NCBI GenBank assembly: GCA_004298625.1
Contig: SCSY01000142.1
Span: 1 to 12,856, forward strand
Source: Nitrospirota bacterium
GTDB taxonomy: Bacteria; Nitrospirota; Thermodesulfovibrionia; Thermodesulfovibrionales; UBA1546
DNA length: 12,856 nucleotides
Direction: 5' to 3'
Shown here: in pieces, positions 6,329 through 12,856 of the stretch
Layout of the letters: the number at the start of each line of letters is the position of its first letter
Position numbering within the stretch: position 1 is the stretch's first letter
Notes under the pieces: model-generated
The model's input: only the letters and a program-made list of their open reading frames with translations
Told to the model about the DNA's origin: nothing
Databases searched by the model: none
Program-made: the position numbers and the translations under genes

Positions 6329-7975
6329 ATGACGATGGAAAAAATAGGAACCCTCTTAAAGACAAAGGGCGTCATCAATGACAAACAACTGCGTGTCGCC
6401 TTAATACAGCAGGAGATAACAGGAGACCTGCTTGGGGATACCCTCATAAAACTGGGGTTTGTATCGTCAAAAGAACTGGGGCAGATGCTGGCAGAACAGT
6501 CGGATATGGAATTTGTTGATCTTGGGGAGTATGGCATTGAGGAAGAGGCGCTCAGGATAATACCCAAGGAAGTCGCAGAGAAAACAGAGTTTATCCCTCT
6601 TGAGATAAAAGACGGTCAACTCAGCATAGGCGTCACTAATCCGGGCAATATATCGGCAGTTGACACTGTCACGAGGATTACAAAAAATCAGCCGCGGGTA
6701 TATATGATTGACAGAGACAGTTTCCGCGATACATTGGAGAAGGCCTATTTCTTTATGGAAAATCCGACCCATCGGGATATAGGACACGCCGTCGCCGGGA
6801 TAAAGGCGGCAGGAATCGCAGCAGGTTCCGTAGTGACTAAATTAACGGACCTCGTCATCATAGACGGGATCAGGAGGAATGCTACGGATATTCATATTAA
6901 TCCTGCAGCCGATATCGTCCATATATTTTACAGGATAGACGGCGTTCTTCAGCACGGACACGGGATCCCGAAGGCAGCCCTCAGCGGGATCGTCTCCAGG
7001 ATAAAGGTGCTCTCCGAACTTAATATAACAGAACAGCGCTTGCCCCAGGACGGCTCTTTTACCTTCAGTTTTTTAAATAAAAAATATGACATACGCGTCT
7101 CCACGGTTCCTACCATATATGGAGAAAACGTTGTGATGAGAGTGCTTGCAGGCGTCGGCCCGCTTTTAAGGGTGGAGAAATTAGGCTTTGATAAAACCAA
7201 CGCAATCAGTATAAAAAAACTTTTCCTCAAACCAAACGGAATAATTTTGATTACAGGGCCTACGGGAAGCGGCAAAACAACCACCCTTTATGCAGCCTTG
7301 AGAGAAGTAGATCTTCTTGAAAAAAATGTCTTCACAGTCGAAGACCCGGTCGAATACAAGCTGAGCCTCGTCAAGCAGACACAGGTAAACGAAAAGGTCG
7401 GATATGATTTTGCCCTCGCAGGCAGAAACTTCATGAGGCAGGATCCGAACGTGATGCTTATCGGCGAAATAAGAGATGAGGAAACGGCAAAAATAGCCAT
7501 ACGCGCTGCGCTTACAGGGCAGCTTGTCCTTTCCACTCTTCACGCTAATGACGCCGTAACCGCAATACCAAGACTGATAGAGCTGAAGGTGGATCGTTTT
7601 CTCATGTCTTCTTCCCTTATTGCAATAATTGCACAGAGGCTCGTAAGAAAAATATGCGCCCATTGCAAGATTAAATACAGCCTGGATGATCATGAGATTT
7701 CGATCTTTAAAGAATATGATATGCCTTTAACTGAGGCCTTTAAAGGAAAGGGCTGCGCGCGTTGTAACGGCACGGGATATTCAGGGAGGACTGTAATCGG
7801 CGAGGTACTAATCTTGGACAGCGAAATAAAAGAGCTGATATATTCAGAGGCATCGGTAACCGCAATCCAGGCGGCAGCCTTGAAAAAAGGGATGCGTCCC
7901 TTGAAAGAGGACGCCGTTAAAAAGGCCGCCTCCGGTATAACAACACTGGATGAAGTATCAAGGGTGACAGGCTGA
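6329..7975 (+). CDS. mshE: MSHA pilus assembly ATPase MshE (GspE/PilB family)
   Basis: This hexameric cytoplasmic ATPase powers pilus extension. Residues 5-57 form the MshEN c-di-GMP-binding type module: two 24-residue motifs (5-28 and 34-57) separated by five residues, each ending in Gln (Q28, Q57). The first-position Arg of the consensus is Lys5 and Leu34 here. The catalytic domain has Walker A GPTGSGKT (310-317), an Asp box VEDPVEY (337-343), Walker B with GEIRDEETA (379-387) and a His box STLHANDA (402-409). A zinc-type tetracysteine is formed by C443, C446, C476 and C479. All motor residues are intact, and the Cys pattern marks an extension ATPase, not a PilT-type retraction ATPase. ATG 6329 follows AAGG at six bases; ATG 6335 is an alternative. 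The gene sits between the secretin and platform genes. Confidence 0.93.
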   Translation: MTMEKIGTLLKTKGVINDKQLRVALIQQEITGDLLGDTLIKLGFVSSKELGQMLAEQSDMEFVDLGEYGIEEEALRIIPKEVAEKTEFIPLEIKDGQLSIGVTNPGNISAVDTVTRITKNQPRVYMIDRDSFRDTLEKAYFFMENPTHRDIGHAVAGIKAAGIAAGSVVTKLTDLVIIDGIRRNATDIHINPAADIVHIFYRIDGVLQHGHGIPKAALSGIVSRIKVLSELNITEQRLPQDGSFTFSFLNKKYDIRVSTVPTIYGENVVMRVLAGVGPLLRVEKLGFDKTNAISIKKLFLKPNGIILITGPTGSGKTTTLYAALREVDLLEKNVFTVEDPVEYKLSLVKQTQVNEKVGYDFALAGRNFMRQDPNVMLIGEIRDEETAKIAIRAALTGQLVLSTLHANDAVTAIPRLIELKVDRFLMSSSLIAIIAQRLVRKICAHCKIKYSLDDHEISIFKEYDMPLTEAFKGKGCARCNGTGYSGRTVIGEVLILDSEIKELIYSEASVTAIQAAALKKGMRPLKEDAVKKAASGITTLDEVSRVTG

Positions 7976-7994
7976 TCATCCTAATATTCAGGCT

Positions 7995-9212
7995 ATGAAC
8001 TATTACTCATATAAGGCTATAACTCCTGACGGCGCCATGACAAAGGGCATCGTTGAAGGAGAAGATATCGAAGCTGTTTACGAAGTCCTCTACTCCAAAG
8101 GACTATACATACTGAATGTTACGGCTGCAAGCAGGATAATAATATGGCTAAAAAAAAGCCTTAAGAGGCATAATGTTAAAAATAACGATATCATAGAGTT
8201 TGCCAATAATCTCTCGGTTATGGTAAAGGCCGGCATCCCTCTGCTGACTGCTCTCGACGATATAATCTCAGGCGTTGAAGACAAGTATTTGAAAAATGTT
8301 ATATCGGATATAAGGTCTCAGACAGAGTCGGGAATGAGATTTTCCGACGCCGTGGCCTCGCATGAGGATGTCTTCCCCGATATATTTGTCAGTCTTGTAA
8401 AGGTTGGAGAAGAAACAGGAGACATAGAGAAGAGTCTTTCAGACATCGCAAGACACATGCAAAGGATGGAGGATTTGACCCTAACCGTAAAGAGAGCGCT
8501 TATATACCCTGCCTTTGCGCTCGCTGCGACCTCGGGCGCTCTGATCTTCTGGCTGGCGTATGTGATGCCCAGGGTTATATCTACAATGAAAGACATAGGC
8601 ATTGAACTGCCCTTTATAACAAGGATGTTGCTGGGCCTCGGCAATTTCATGCAGGCCTATTGGTATTTTATACCCATATCGGTCTTTGCGCTCTTCGTTA
8701 TCATGCTGATATTAAACCGGCATGACAACGCTAAATATTACCTTGATAGAATAAAACTGCGGCTTCCACTCATAAAGCTTATGGTTTACAACAAACTCAT
8801 GGCGCTTTTTTCAGAGCAATTGAGGGTATTGGTTATGGCGGGGCTGACTATTGACAGATCCTTTGATATAATTGCCGGTGTAATAGGGAATGAGGTTTTC
8901 AGAAGAGCGCTACTGAAAACAAAGGACAGTATATTGTCCGGAAGCAGAATCTCCGACGCGCTTAGAGAGCATATCGTCTTTCCTTCGCTGGCAGTAAGAA
9001 TGATTGACGTAGGCGAGACCAGCGGCAAGCTTGACGAGCAGCTTACTTATCTTTCAGAATATTATTTTAAAAAACTCGATGACGTCTCTCAAAAAATAGG
9101 AAAGATGATAGAGCCGGTTGTGATTATGGCGATAGGCGTTATCTTTGCAATAATTATTATAGGTCTGCTGCTTCCAGTCTATGATTTAGTAATAAAATTC
9201 AGCAGGGGCTGA
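7995..9212 (+). CDS. mshG: MSHA platform protein MshG (GspF/PilC family)
   Basis: This 405-residue polytopic inner-membrane protein is the platform on which the MshE hexamer acts. It contains a short N-terminal domain (1-60) and two repeats of the T2SSF fold, at about 67-192 and 270-395. Each repeat carries the conserved turn: VGEETGDIEKSL (138-149) and VGETSGKLDEQL (339-350). Membrane segments are predicted at about 172-192, 222-240 and 372-395, the standard arrangement. Length is typical for the family. It begins 19 nt after mshE and ends five bases before mshM, inside the same operon. Confidence 0.92.
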   Translation: MNYYSYKAITPDGAMTKGIVEGEDIEAVYEVLYSKGLYILNVTAASRIIIWLKKSLKRHNVKNNDIIEFANNLSVMVKAGIPLLTALDDIISGVEDKYLKNVISDIRSQTESGMRFSDAVASHEDVFPDIFVSLVKVGEETGDIEKSLSDIARHMQRMEDLTLTVKRALIYPAFALAATSGALIFWLAYVMPRVISTMKDIGIELPFITRMLLGLGNFMQAYWYFIPISVFALFVIMLILNRHDNAKYYLDRIKLRLPLIKLMVYNKLMALFSEQLRVLVMAGLTIDRSFDIIAGVIGNEVFRRALLKTKDSILSGSRISDALREHIVFPSLAVRMIDVGETSGKLDEQLTYLSEYYFKKLDDVSQKIGKMIEPVVIMAIGVIFAIIIIGLLLPVYDLVIKFSRG

Positions 9213-9217
9213 GCTTA

Positions 9218-10165
9218 ATGGATTATCTGGAATTTTTTAATCTAAAAGAAGACCCGTTCAGGCTGACCCCTGACCCTTCATATTTTTATCCCTCTGAAAG
9301 CCACAATGAAGTGTTATCTTCACTGACTTATATGGTAGAGCAGAAGGAGGGATTTTTTCTTGCCGTCGGAGAACCCGGGACCGGGAAGACAACTCTCCTG
9401 AACACATTTCTTAACACAAAGGGCTGGAAAGACAGGGCTGGGATTGCCCTGGTCCTGACCCCCAGGCTGTCGCCCGAAGAGTTTCTGCTTACAGTGCTCG
9501 AGGATCTGAATGTCAAAATAAAAAATACAAATAAGAATGAGATTATCAGGGCCTTCAGGGATTTCCTTGTAGAAAATTCGATGCTCGGCAGAAGGATTAT
9601 TATTATAGTTGACGAGGCGCAGAGCCTCCCTGATGAAACCCTGGAAGAACTGAGACTCCTGTCGAACCTTGAAACTGAAAAGGAAAAGCTGCTCCAGATA
9701 GTCCTGCTCGGGCAACCTGAGCTGAGGAGGAGACTGCTTACGGAAAACCTCAGACAATTAAATCAGAGGATAACGCTGAGGGTGATATTGAACCCTTTAA
9801 CGGTAAAAGAAACCTCTGATTATATAAATTACAGGCTGATAAAGGCAGGGAAAGGCTCTGCAATATTTAAAGAAAACGCAAAGGAACTTATACACAAGGC
9901 GTCAAAAGGCATCCCAAGATTAATTAATCTCATATCCTCAAGGGCTATGATGGCGGCATATCTGGATTCAGGCAAGCAGATTAAAAAAAGACACGTTTTG
10001 CACGCAATGAGGCATCTTTCAGACAGTTGCGCAAAAAGAGAATGCCGGACGGCAACAGTGAGACAATTCATTCTTGTATTTATATTGTTTTGCGCGCTAA
10101 CGGCTGCCGTTGCCGTAAACTATAAAGAATACATAATTCAAATAATGGGATGGTTTTTCAGATAG
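9218..10165 (+). CDS. mshM: MSHA biogenesis AAA ATPase MshM (ExeA family)
   Basis: The 315-residue protein opens with the family signature DYLEFFNLKEDPFRLTPDP. Walker A is GEPGTGKT (51-58) and Walker B is IIIIVDEAQ (127-135). LLGQPEL (163-169) and GIPRLIN (231-237) correspond to the sensor regions of ExeA/GspA-type ATPases. A hydrophobic segment at about 283-301 near the C-terminus probably anchors it in the inner membrane, leaving only some 14 residues outside. The peptidoglycan-binding domain of full-length ExeA is absent. ExeA-type proteins help insert or assemble secretins through the cell wall; MshM is assumed to do this for MshL. AGGGG upstream serves as ribosome binding site. It is the last gene of the plus-strand operon and converges on mshN with seven bases between stops. 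Confidence 0.88.
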   Translation: MDYLEFFNLKEDPFRLTPDPSYFYPSESHNEVLSSLTYMVEQKEGFFLAVGEPGTGKTTLLNTFLNTKGWKDRAGIALVLTPRLSPEEFLLTVLEDLNVKIKNTNKNEIIRAFRDFLVENSMLGRRIIIIVDEAQSLPDETLEELRLLSNLETEKEKLLQIVLLGQPELRRRLLTENLRQLNQRITLRVILNPLTVKETSDYINYRLIKAGKGSAIFKENAKELIHKASKGIPRLINLISSRAMMAAYLDSGKQIKKRHVLHAMRHLSDSCAKRECRTATVRQFILVFILFCALTAAVAVNYKEYIIQIMGWFFR

Positions 10166-10172
10166 CAGGAAC

Positions 10173-11249
10173 TCACTTGCAAATTTTCTGCAAATTCAGC
10201 AATCTCTCCTTTGCAAGCCTTCTGAGCCCGGGATCAATCCCGTTCATTGCCGCTATTTCCATATAGGTCTGTAAGGCATCCCTGAGCCGGCCCTGTTTTT
10301 CGGCAATCCTTGCAATACCGAGATAACCCTGAATATTTCCCATCTGAGAGAGCTTATTAAAAAAGCCGTATGCCTTATCATTATCCCCCTGTCTTTCATA
10401 TAAGATTGCAGCGTTCAATACAGCATTGCCGTTTGACGGCTCTATTGCCAAGGCCCTTGTGAGATAACTTTCGCCTTCCTGGAAATTGCCGAGCATGGCG
10501 TTCGCAATGCCGAGATTTATCAGCGAGGGCACATAATCTTTTTCAATGTTTAAGGCATTCTTCAGATATTGCGCTGCCTCGTTATAAGAATCCAACCGGA
10601 GCAGCGCGCTTGCGATATTGTTCAATATAGCGTGGTTTTCAGGGTCCAGGCCGAGCGCCTTTTTATAATTCAAAAGAGCGCTGTGATAATCCCTTCCGGA
10701 TTCATGGGTCTGCGCAGCTAAAATATACGCGTCTCTTTTTGACAGGTCTTCATCCGAGAGCTTCTTTTTATCACCGGACATCCCGGCAAGCCCGGAGATT
10801 TCAGATTCAGATGCTGCGGATTTCTCCTCCTGAATATCCTTTTGCGGCGGTTTAACGGCCCGGCTTGCAGCTTTCTTTTTTACTTTGCTTTTTTTTATGC
10901 CGGAACCGGAACCTGCCGGTTTCTTTGCAGGTCCGTATGCTATATTACCGGGCGGATTAACTGCCGGTGCCGGAATAAAAGGTCCGGCCCCGATAACCTG
11001 TTCAGGGGATTTTTTGACCTGCTGCGCTATTTTTTTTGTTTCATAGAGCTTGCCGTAGAAATTTATAATGTAGACAGCCCCAACTCCTGATGCAACTGCG
11101 GCAAAGACAAGAATTGATAAGAATATGATCTTTTTTTTAGCCGCATATCTCTCGGAAGAAGTTAATACGGCATGTTTCAGATTCGGAGGGACATCACTTT
11201 TGAAACCCCTGTGTTTTACCTTTGAAAGCAGATCCGCTAATAGACTCAC
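10173..11249 (-). CDS. mshN: MshN-like TPR protein with one membrane segment
   Basis: The 358-residue protein has a short cytoplasmic N-terminus (MSLLADLLSKVKHRGFKSD), a membrane segment at about 41-63, and a Pro/Ala/Lys-rich linker to about 170. From 172 onward it carries four to five tetratricopeptide repeats, with helices such as HSALLNYKKALGLDPEN (189-205) and NEAAQYLKNALNIEKDYV (223-240). This is the architecture of MshN, a periplasmic TPR protein of the MSHA system; TPR repeats imply a scaffolding role. The start is GTG 11249, the only canonical start in this frame downstream of a TAA, with GAGG four bases before it. The gene lies on the strand opposite to mshI-mshM, and its start overlaps the stop of a 20-codon ORF (GTGA). 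The symbol rests on architecture and context, since TPR sequences diverge quickly. Confidence 0.72.
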   Translation of the reverse strand: MSLLADLLSKVKHRGFKSDVPPNLKHAVLTSSERYAAKKKIIFLSILVFAAVASGVGAVYIINFYGKLYETKKIAQQVKKSPEQVIGAGPFIPAPAVNPPGNIAYGPAKKPAGSGSGIKKSKVKKKAASRAVKPPQKDIQEEKSAASESEISGLAGMSGDKKKLSDEDLSKRDAYILAAQTHESGRDYHSALLNYKKALGLDPENHAILNNIASALLRLDSYNEAAQYLKNALNIEKDYVPSLINLGIANAMLGNFQEGESYLTRALAIEPSNGNAVLNAAILYERQGDNDKAYGFFNKLSQMGNIQGYLGIARIAEKQGRLRDALQTYMEIAAMNGIDPGLRRLAKERLLNLQKICK

Positions 11250-11308
11250 GCCGCCTCTGTCAATATGCCGTTAACTTCTGCCATAAAAATTTTCGGACAT
11301 GACTTCAT
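11246..11308 (-). CDS. 20-codon ORF coupling the transglycosylase to mshN
   Basis: It would encode MKSCPKIFMAEVNGILTEAA. Its ATG overlaps the transglycosylase stop as ATGA (11305-11308), and its TGA overlaps the mshN start as GTGA (11246-11249). The upstream purines GAGAGA can serve as a ribosome binding site. Four-base overlaps on both sides fill the 55-nt gap between the two larger genes exactly, so ribosomes could re-initiate from gene to gene. I recognise no family, signal peptide or membrane segment. It could be a coupling peptide whose translation matters more than its product, a decayed remnant, or chance. Confidence 0.45.
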   Translation of the reverse strand: MKSCPKIFMAEVNGILTEAA

Positions 11309-11838
11309 TTCTCTCTCACGCTAAAATAAAACCTGGAAACAGCAGCCTCGGATTTTTTATTGCCTGTTTTTTTATCTTCTGTTTTCTGCTCATTTCGGTT
11401 CACAAACACCGGAGAAGAAGCATTGTTCTCCGCCTTAGCCCGATTAAAAACTCTCCATGAATATCTTATCTTTTTTCCCCTGTCCGAAGCATTATAACAC
11501 CCTACGGCCTCCCAGTCATATCCATGCCTGTCAATGCATTGTCTCAGTATCTTCGCTCCTGCAAATGTGTTATAGCAGGGATCTTCAATAAGATACGCGG
11601 CGTTCAGCTCGAGCTTTTCTATCCATGAGGAATTTATCTGCATCAGGCCTATATCCTGCGTGCCGTCCCTGTTTTTATTGACCGCATCGGGCCTTAGATT
11701 CGATTCGGTCATTGCGATTGTCTCGAGCAGTTTTGGATTAACATCATAAGCCCTGCCGGCCTCCTCGAAACAAAAGGCATTCAAGGGGGAAGGAATAAAA
11801 AGCAACGATAAAATAAAAAGTCCGAATATCCGATGCAT
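11305..11838 (-). CDS. VirB1/IpgF-type lytic transglycosylase
   Basis: This enzyme cleaves peptidoglycan glycan strands in the periplasm, usually to make room for an envelope-spanning apparatus. Residues 1-21 form a signal peptide (hydrophobic IFGLFILSLLFIPSPLNA). The SLT domain, about 22-135, has catalytic E45 in AMTESNLRP, the GLMQIN motif (64-69) and GCYNAS (113-118). C23, C88, C101 and C114 may form disulfides. A charged, low-complexity tail follows to residue 177. The compact domain resembles IpgF, IagB, BfpH and VirB1, specialised enzymes of secretion and pilus systems, more than housekeeping Slt. Its location upstream of mshN and divergent from the pilins supports service to this pilus. 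TATAAT lies five bases before the ATG and no ribosome binding site is seen, so the message may be leaderless. Confidence 0.87.
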   Translation of the reverse strand: MHRIFGLFILSLLFIPSPLNAFCFEEAGRAYDVNPKLLETIAMTESNLRPDAVNKNRDGTQDIGLMQINSSWIEKLELNAAYLIEDPCYNTFAGAKILRQCIDRHGYDWEAVGCYNASDRGKKIRYSWRVFNRAKAENNASSPVFVNRNEQKTEDKKTGNKKSEAAVSRFYFSVREK

Positions 11839-11843
11839 GTTAA

Positions 11844-11849
11844 ATTATA
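11844..11849 (-). promoter_or_regulatory. Predicted -10 of transglycosylase-mshN unit, leaderless arrangement
   Basis: On the minus strand TATAAT ends five bases before the ATG at 11838 (TATAATTTAACATG). This is the same spacing as at the RNase Z-like gene. The -35 position with a 17-bp spacer is 11867-11872, which reads TGTCAA on this strand, a weak match; the same six bases form a perfect TTGACA for the opposite promoter. Confidence 0.45.
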
Positions 11850-11866
11850 CACTATGCAATGCCATA

Positions 11867-11895
11867 TTGACATGACAGCCGAATAGAGTTAGTAT
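11867..11895 (+). promoter_or_regulatory. Predicted promoter of the pilin operon
   Basis: A perfect -35 TTGACA (11867-11872) is followed by a 17-bp spacer and TAGTAT (11890-11895), four of six matches to TATAAT. The predicted start is near 11902, giving a leader of about 38 nt. An alternative -10, TATTAT at 11893-11898, would need a 20-bp spacer. No sigma-54 type -24/-12 pair was found in this intergenic region. Confidence 0.5.
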
Positions 11896-11930
11896 TATAA
11901 GAGAAAAGTTTAGTGAAAACATAGAGTTAC

Positions 11931-11935
11931 GGAGG
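11931..11935 (+). promoter_or_regulatory. Strong ribosome binding site in front of an ATT codon
   Basis: GGAGG sits four bases before ATT 11940, the same spacing as GGAGG to ATG in galT. It is the strongest such site near the pilin. It also lies downstream of an in-frame TAG (11922-11924), so initiation must occur after it. Confidence 0.7.
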
Positions 11936-11939
11936 AGAC

Positions 11940-12590
11940 ATTAAGAACAGGATTAAAAACAAAAAGGGATTCACTCTCATTGAATTAGCAATAGTCCTTG
12001 TAATAATCGGGATCATCATAGGGGCTGTTCTTAAGGGACAAGACCTTATTAACAGCGCAAGGGCAAAAAAATTCATAAACTGGGCAAAGCAGTGGGAAAT
12101 ATCGCAATGGACCTACCTTGACAGGAAGGGAAGGTTTGCAGGAGACGCGAATATCAACGGCGTAATGGGAGACCAGACCACTACGATAGATGAAACATCA
12201 AGTCCCAACACCGGCACGGACGAGATAGCAAATGCAAACTTCATAAACCCTCCCACCACCACAATAACTCTCGGCTCGTTTCGCTTTTTCATGAAAATGG
12301 GTTATAACACAGTAAGCGGGACTAACAAAAATGTGATTGTAATCTGTAAGTCCGACGCCTGCACAACAGCATTCACAGCAGATGAAATTGTCTATTTTGA
12401 ATCTTTTGACGCTTCCACAGACGGCACTGCCGATGCAGGAGCAGGAAATGTCAGGGCCGCCACGGCAGTAACCCTGGCGGCAACCTCAGGGAACGAGGTT
12501 GTTACAGCAACGACAGACGTTACGACCACGCCGACAGCCTGGGGCACAACACATGCAGCCCTTGTTTATTATTTCGACAGGCCCCGTTAA
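11940..12590 (+). CDS. Type IV prepilin (probable main MSHA-type pilin), ATT start
   Basis: The 216-residue product reads MKNRIKNKKG then FTLIELAIVLVIIGIIIG, a classic type IV prepilin: a basic leader, Gly at -1, Phe at +1, Glu at +5 and a long hydrophobic helix. Prepilin peptidase would cut after the Gly and methylate the Phe. The mature C-terminal part is Thr/Ala-rich, with one Cys pair five residues apart (ICKSDAC) that may form a small disulfide loop. No ATG, GTG or TTG exists between the in-frame TAG at 11922-11924 and the cleavage motif. The start must be ATT 11940, four bases after GGAGG, or ATT 11952, which would give the leader MKNKKG but is 16 bases from that site. Starting at the first ATG (12165) would delete the whole pilin signature. 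A base miscall of ATG as ATT is the main alternative. It is first in its operon, hence probably a principal subunit. Confidence 0.88.
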   Translation: MKNRIKNKKGFTLIELAIVLVIIGIIIGAVLKGQDLINSARAKKFINWAKQWEISQWTYLDRKGRFAGDANINGVMGDQTTTIDETSSPNTGTDEIANANFINPPTTTITLGSFRFFMKMGYNTVSGTNKNVIVICKSDACTTAFTADEIVYFESFDASTDGTADAGAGNVRAATAVTLAATSGNEVVTATTDVTTTPTAWGTTHAALVYYFDRPR

Positions 12591-12622
12591 TTACCGGTCT
12601 CTTCTATGCTATTCTCTTAGGT

Positions 12623-12856
12623 ATGGATCCCTCAGCCGAAAAAAAAGGTTTCACCCTAATAGAACTTGCTGTAGTCCTCGTTGTTCTCGGCATACTGATA
12701 ACCCTTGGAGTGGCGTTGCTGGGCCCGCTTACCAAAAGGATAAAGATAAACCAGACCAATGACATTATAGATGCAGCCTCAGAGTCTCTGGTCAGCTATG
12801 CCTCATCTAACAAGCGTCTTCCTACCACAACGGAATTTGCAAGCGCAGTAAGGAAT
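12623..12856 (+). CDS. Second type IV prepilin-like protein, 3' end cut by window edge
   Basis: Seventy-eight codons are visible. The leader MDPSAEKKG is followed by FTLIELAVVLVVLGILITLG, with Gly at -1, Phe at +1 and Glu at +5 as in type IV prepilins and pseudopilins. The visible mature part (RIKINQTNDIIDAASESLVS) continues the N-terminal helix. The leader has two acidic residues, less usual than the basic leader of the pilin upstream. The ribosome binding site is weak (TTAGGT directly before the ATG), so expression may depend on the preceding gene, 32 nt away with no terminator between. By analogy with msh loci it is likely a minor pilin (MshB/C/D-like), but the type cannot be set from the fragment. 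Confidence 0.85.
   Translation, partial: MDPSAEKKGFTLIELAVVLVVLGILITLGVALLGPLTKRIKINQTNDIIDAASESLVSYASSNKRLPTTTEFASAVRN

Noticed and set aside
10163..10175. A bidirectional terminator between the convergent mshM and mshN genes.
   Set aside because: Only seven bases separate the stops, and no GC-rich hairpin with a T-run is seen at the junction.
11913..11924. GTG 11913 in the pilin frame as a conventional start.
   Set aside because: It is followed after two codons by TAG (11922-11924) and lies upstream of the GGAGG. Using it would require stop-codon read-through, for which there is no sign.
11839..11939. A sigma-54 promoter, as used by many pilin genes.
   Set aside because: TGGCA and TTGC occur on the minus strand but directly adjacent, not at -24/-12 spacing; on the plus strand nothing fits.
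11902..11939. A c-di-GMP riboswitch in the pilin leader, suggested by the MSHA context.
   Set aside because: The predicted leader is about 38 nt, too short for a GEMM aptamer, and no matching stems are visible.
12165..12590. A 141-codon reading frame beginning at ATG 12165.
   Set aside because: It is the C-terminal part of the pilin. The upstream frame is open and encodes a perfect prepilin leader and hydrophobic helix, so the gene starts near 11940.
1..12856. CRISPR array, integrase, transposase or phage genes.
   Set aside because: No regularly spaced repeats and no such protein motifs were found in either strand; the only mobile-like structure is the non-coding element at 2055-2178.

Overview
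The window is a compact bacterial chromosomal segment with moderate GC, short intergenic gaps and almost no non-coding DNA. Its core is a near-complete locus for biogenesis of an MSHA-type (mannose-sensitive haemagglutinin) type IV pilus. A diderm cell is certain from the secretin. The protein flavour (GalT, RNase Z-like hydrolase and pilins that read like Nitrospirota or deltaproteobacterial homologues) suggests a Nitrospirota-like organism, but this is an impression from memory and was not tested.

Layout. Positions 1-989 (minus) hold galT, running off the left edge. It is divergent from an RNase Z-like metallo-beta-lactamase gene (1078-2046, plus). Next come a 124-bp inverted-repeat element (2055-2178) and a tRNA-Thr(CGT) gene (2207-2278). 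From 2333 to 10165 (plus) a tight operon encodes mshI, mshJ, mshK, mshL, mshE, mshG and mshM, with overlaps or gaps of 30 nt or less. A second, minus-strand unit converges on it: a VirB1/IpgF-type lytic transglycosylase (11305-11838), a 20-codon ORF (11246-11308) and mshN (10173-11249). About 100 bp upstream of that unit, and divergent from it, begins a pilin operon (11940 onward) with a first pilin of 216 residues and a second prepilin cut by the right edge.

How the genes work together (family knowledge). MshI, MshJ and MshK correspond to PilM/N, PilO and PilP and form the inner-membrane alignment complex. MshL is the outer-membrane secretin, MshE the extension ATPase with a cyclic-di-GMP-binding type N-domain, and MshG the platform protein. 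MshM is an ExeA-type AAA ATPase and MshN a TPR protein with one membrane segment. The transglycosylase probably opens peptidoglycan for the fibre, and the prepilins build the fibre. No prepilin peptidase or retraction ATPase lies in the window.

Points that stand out: the first pilin has no ATG, GTG or TTG start and appears to use ATT behind a strong GGAGG. A 20-codon ORF is locked between the transglycosylase and mshN by four-base overlaps on both sides. Two genes have TATAAT exactly five bases before ATG, which predicts leaderless mRNAs. A MITE-like inverted-repeat element sits between the RNase Z gene and the tRNA.
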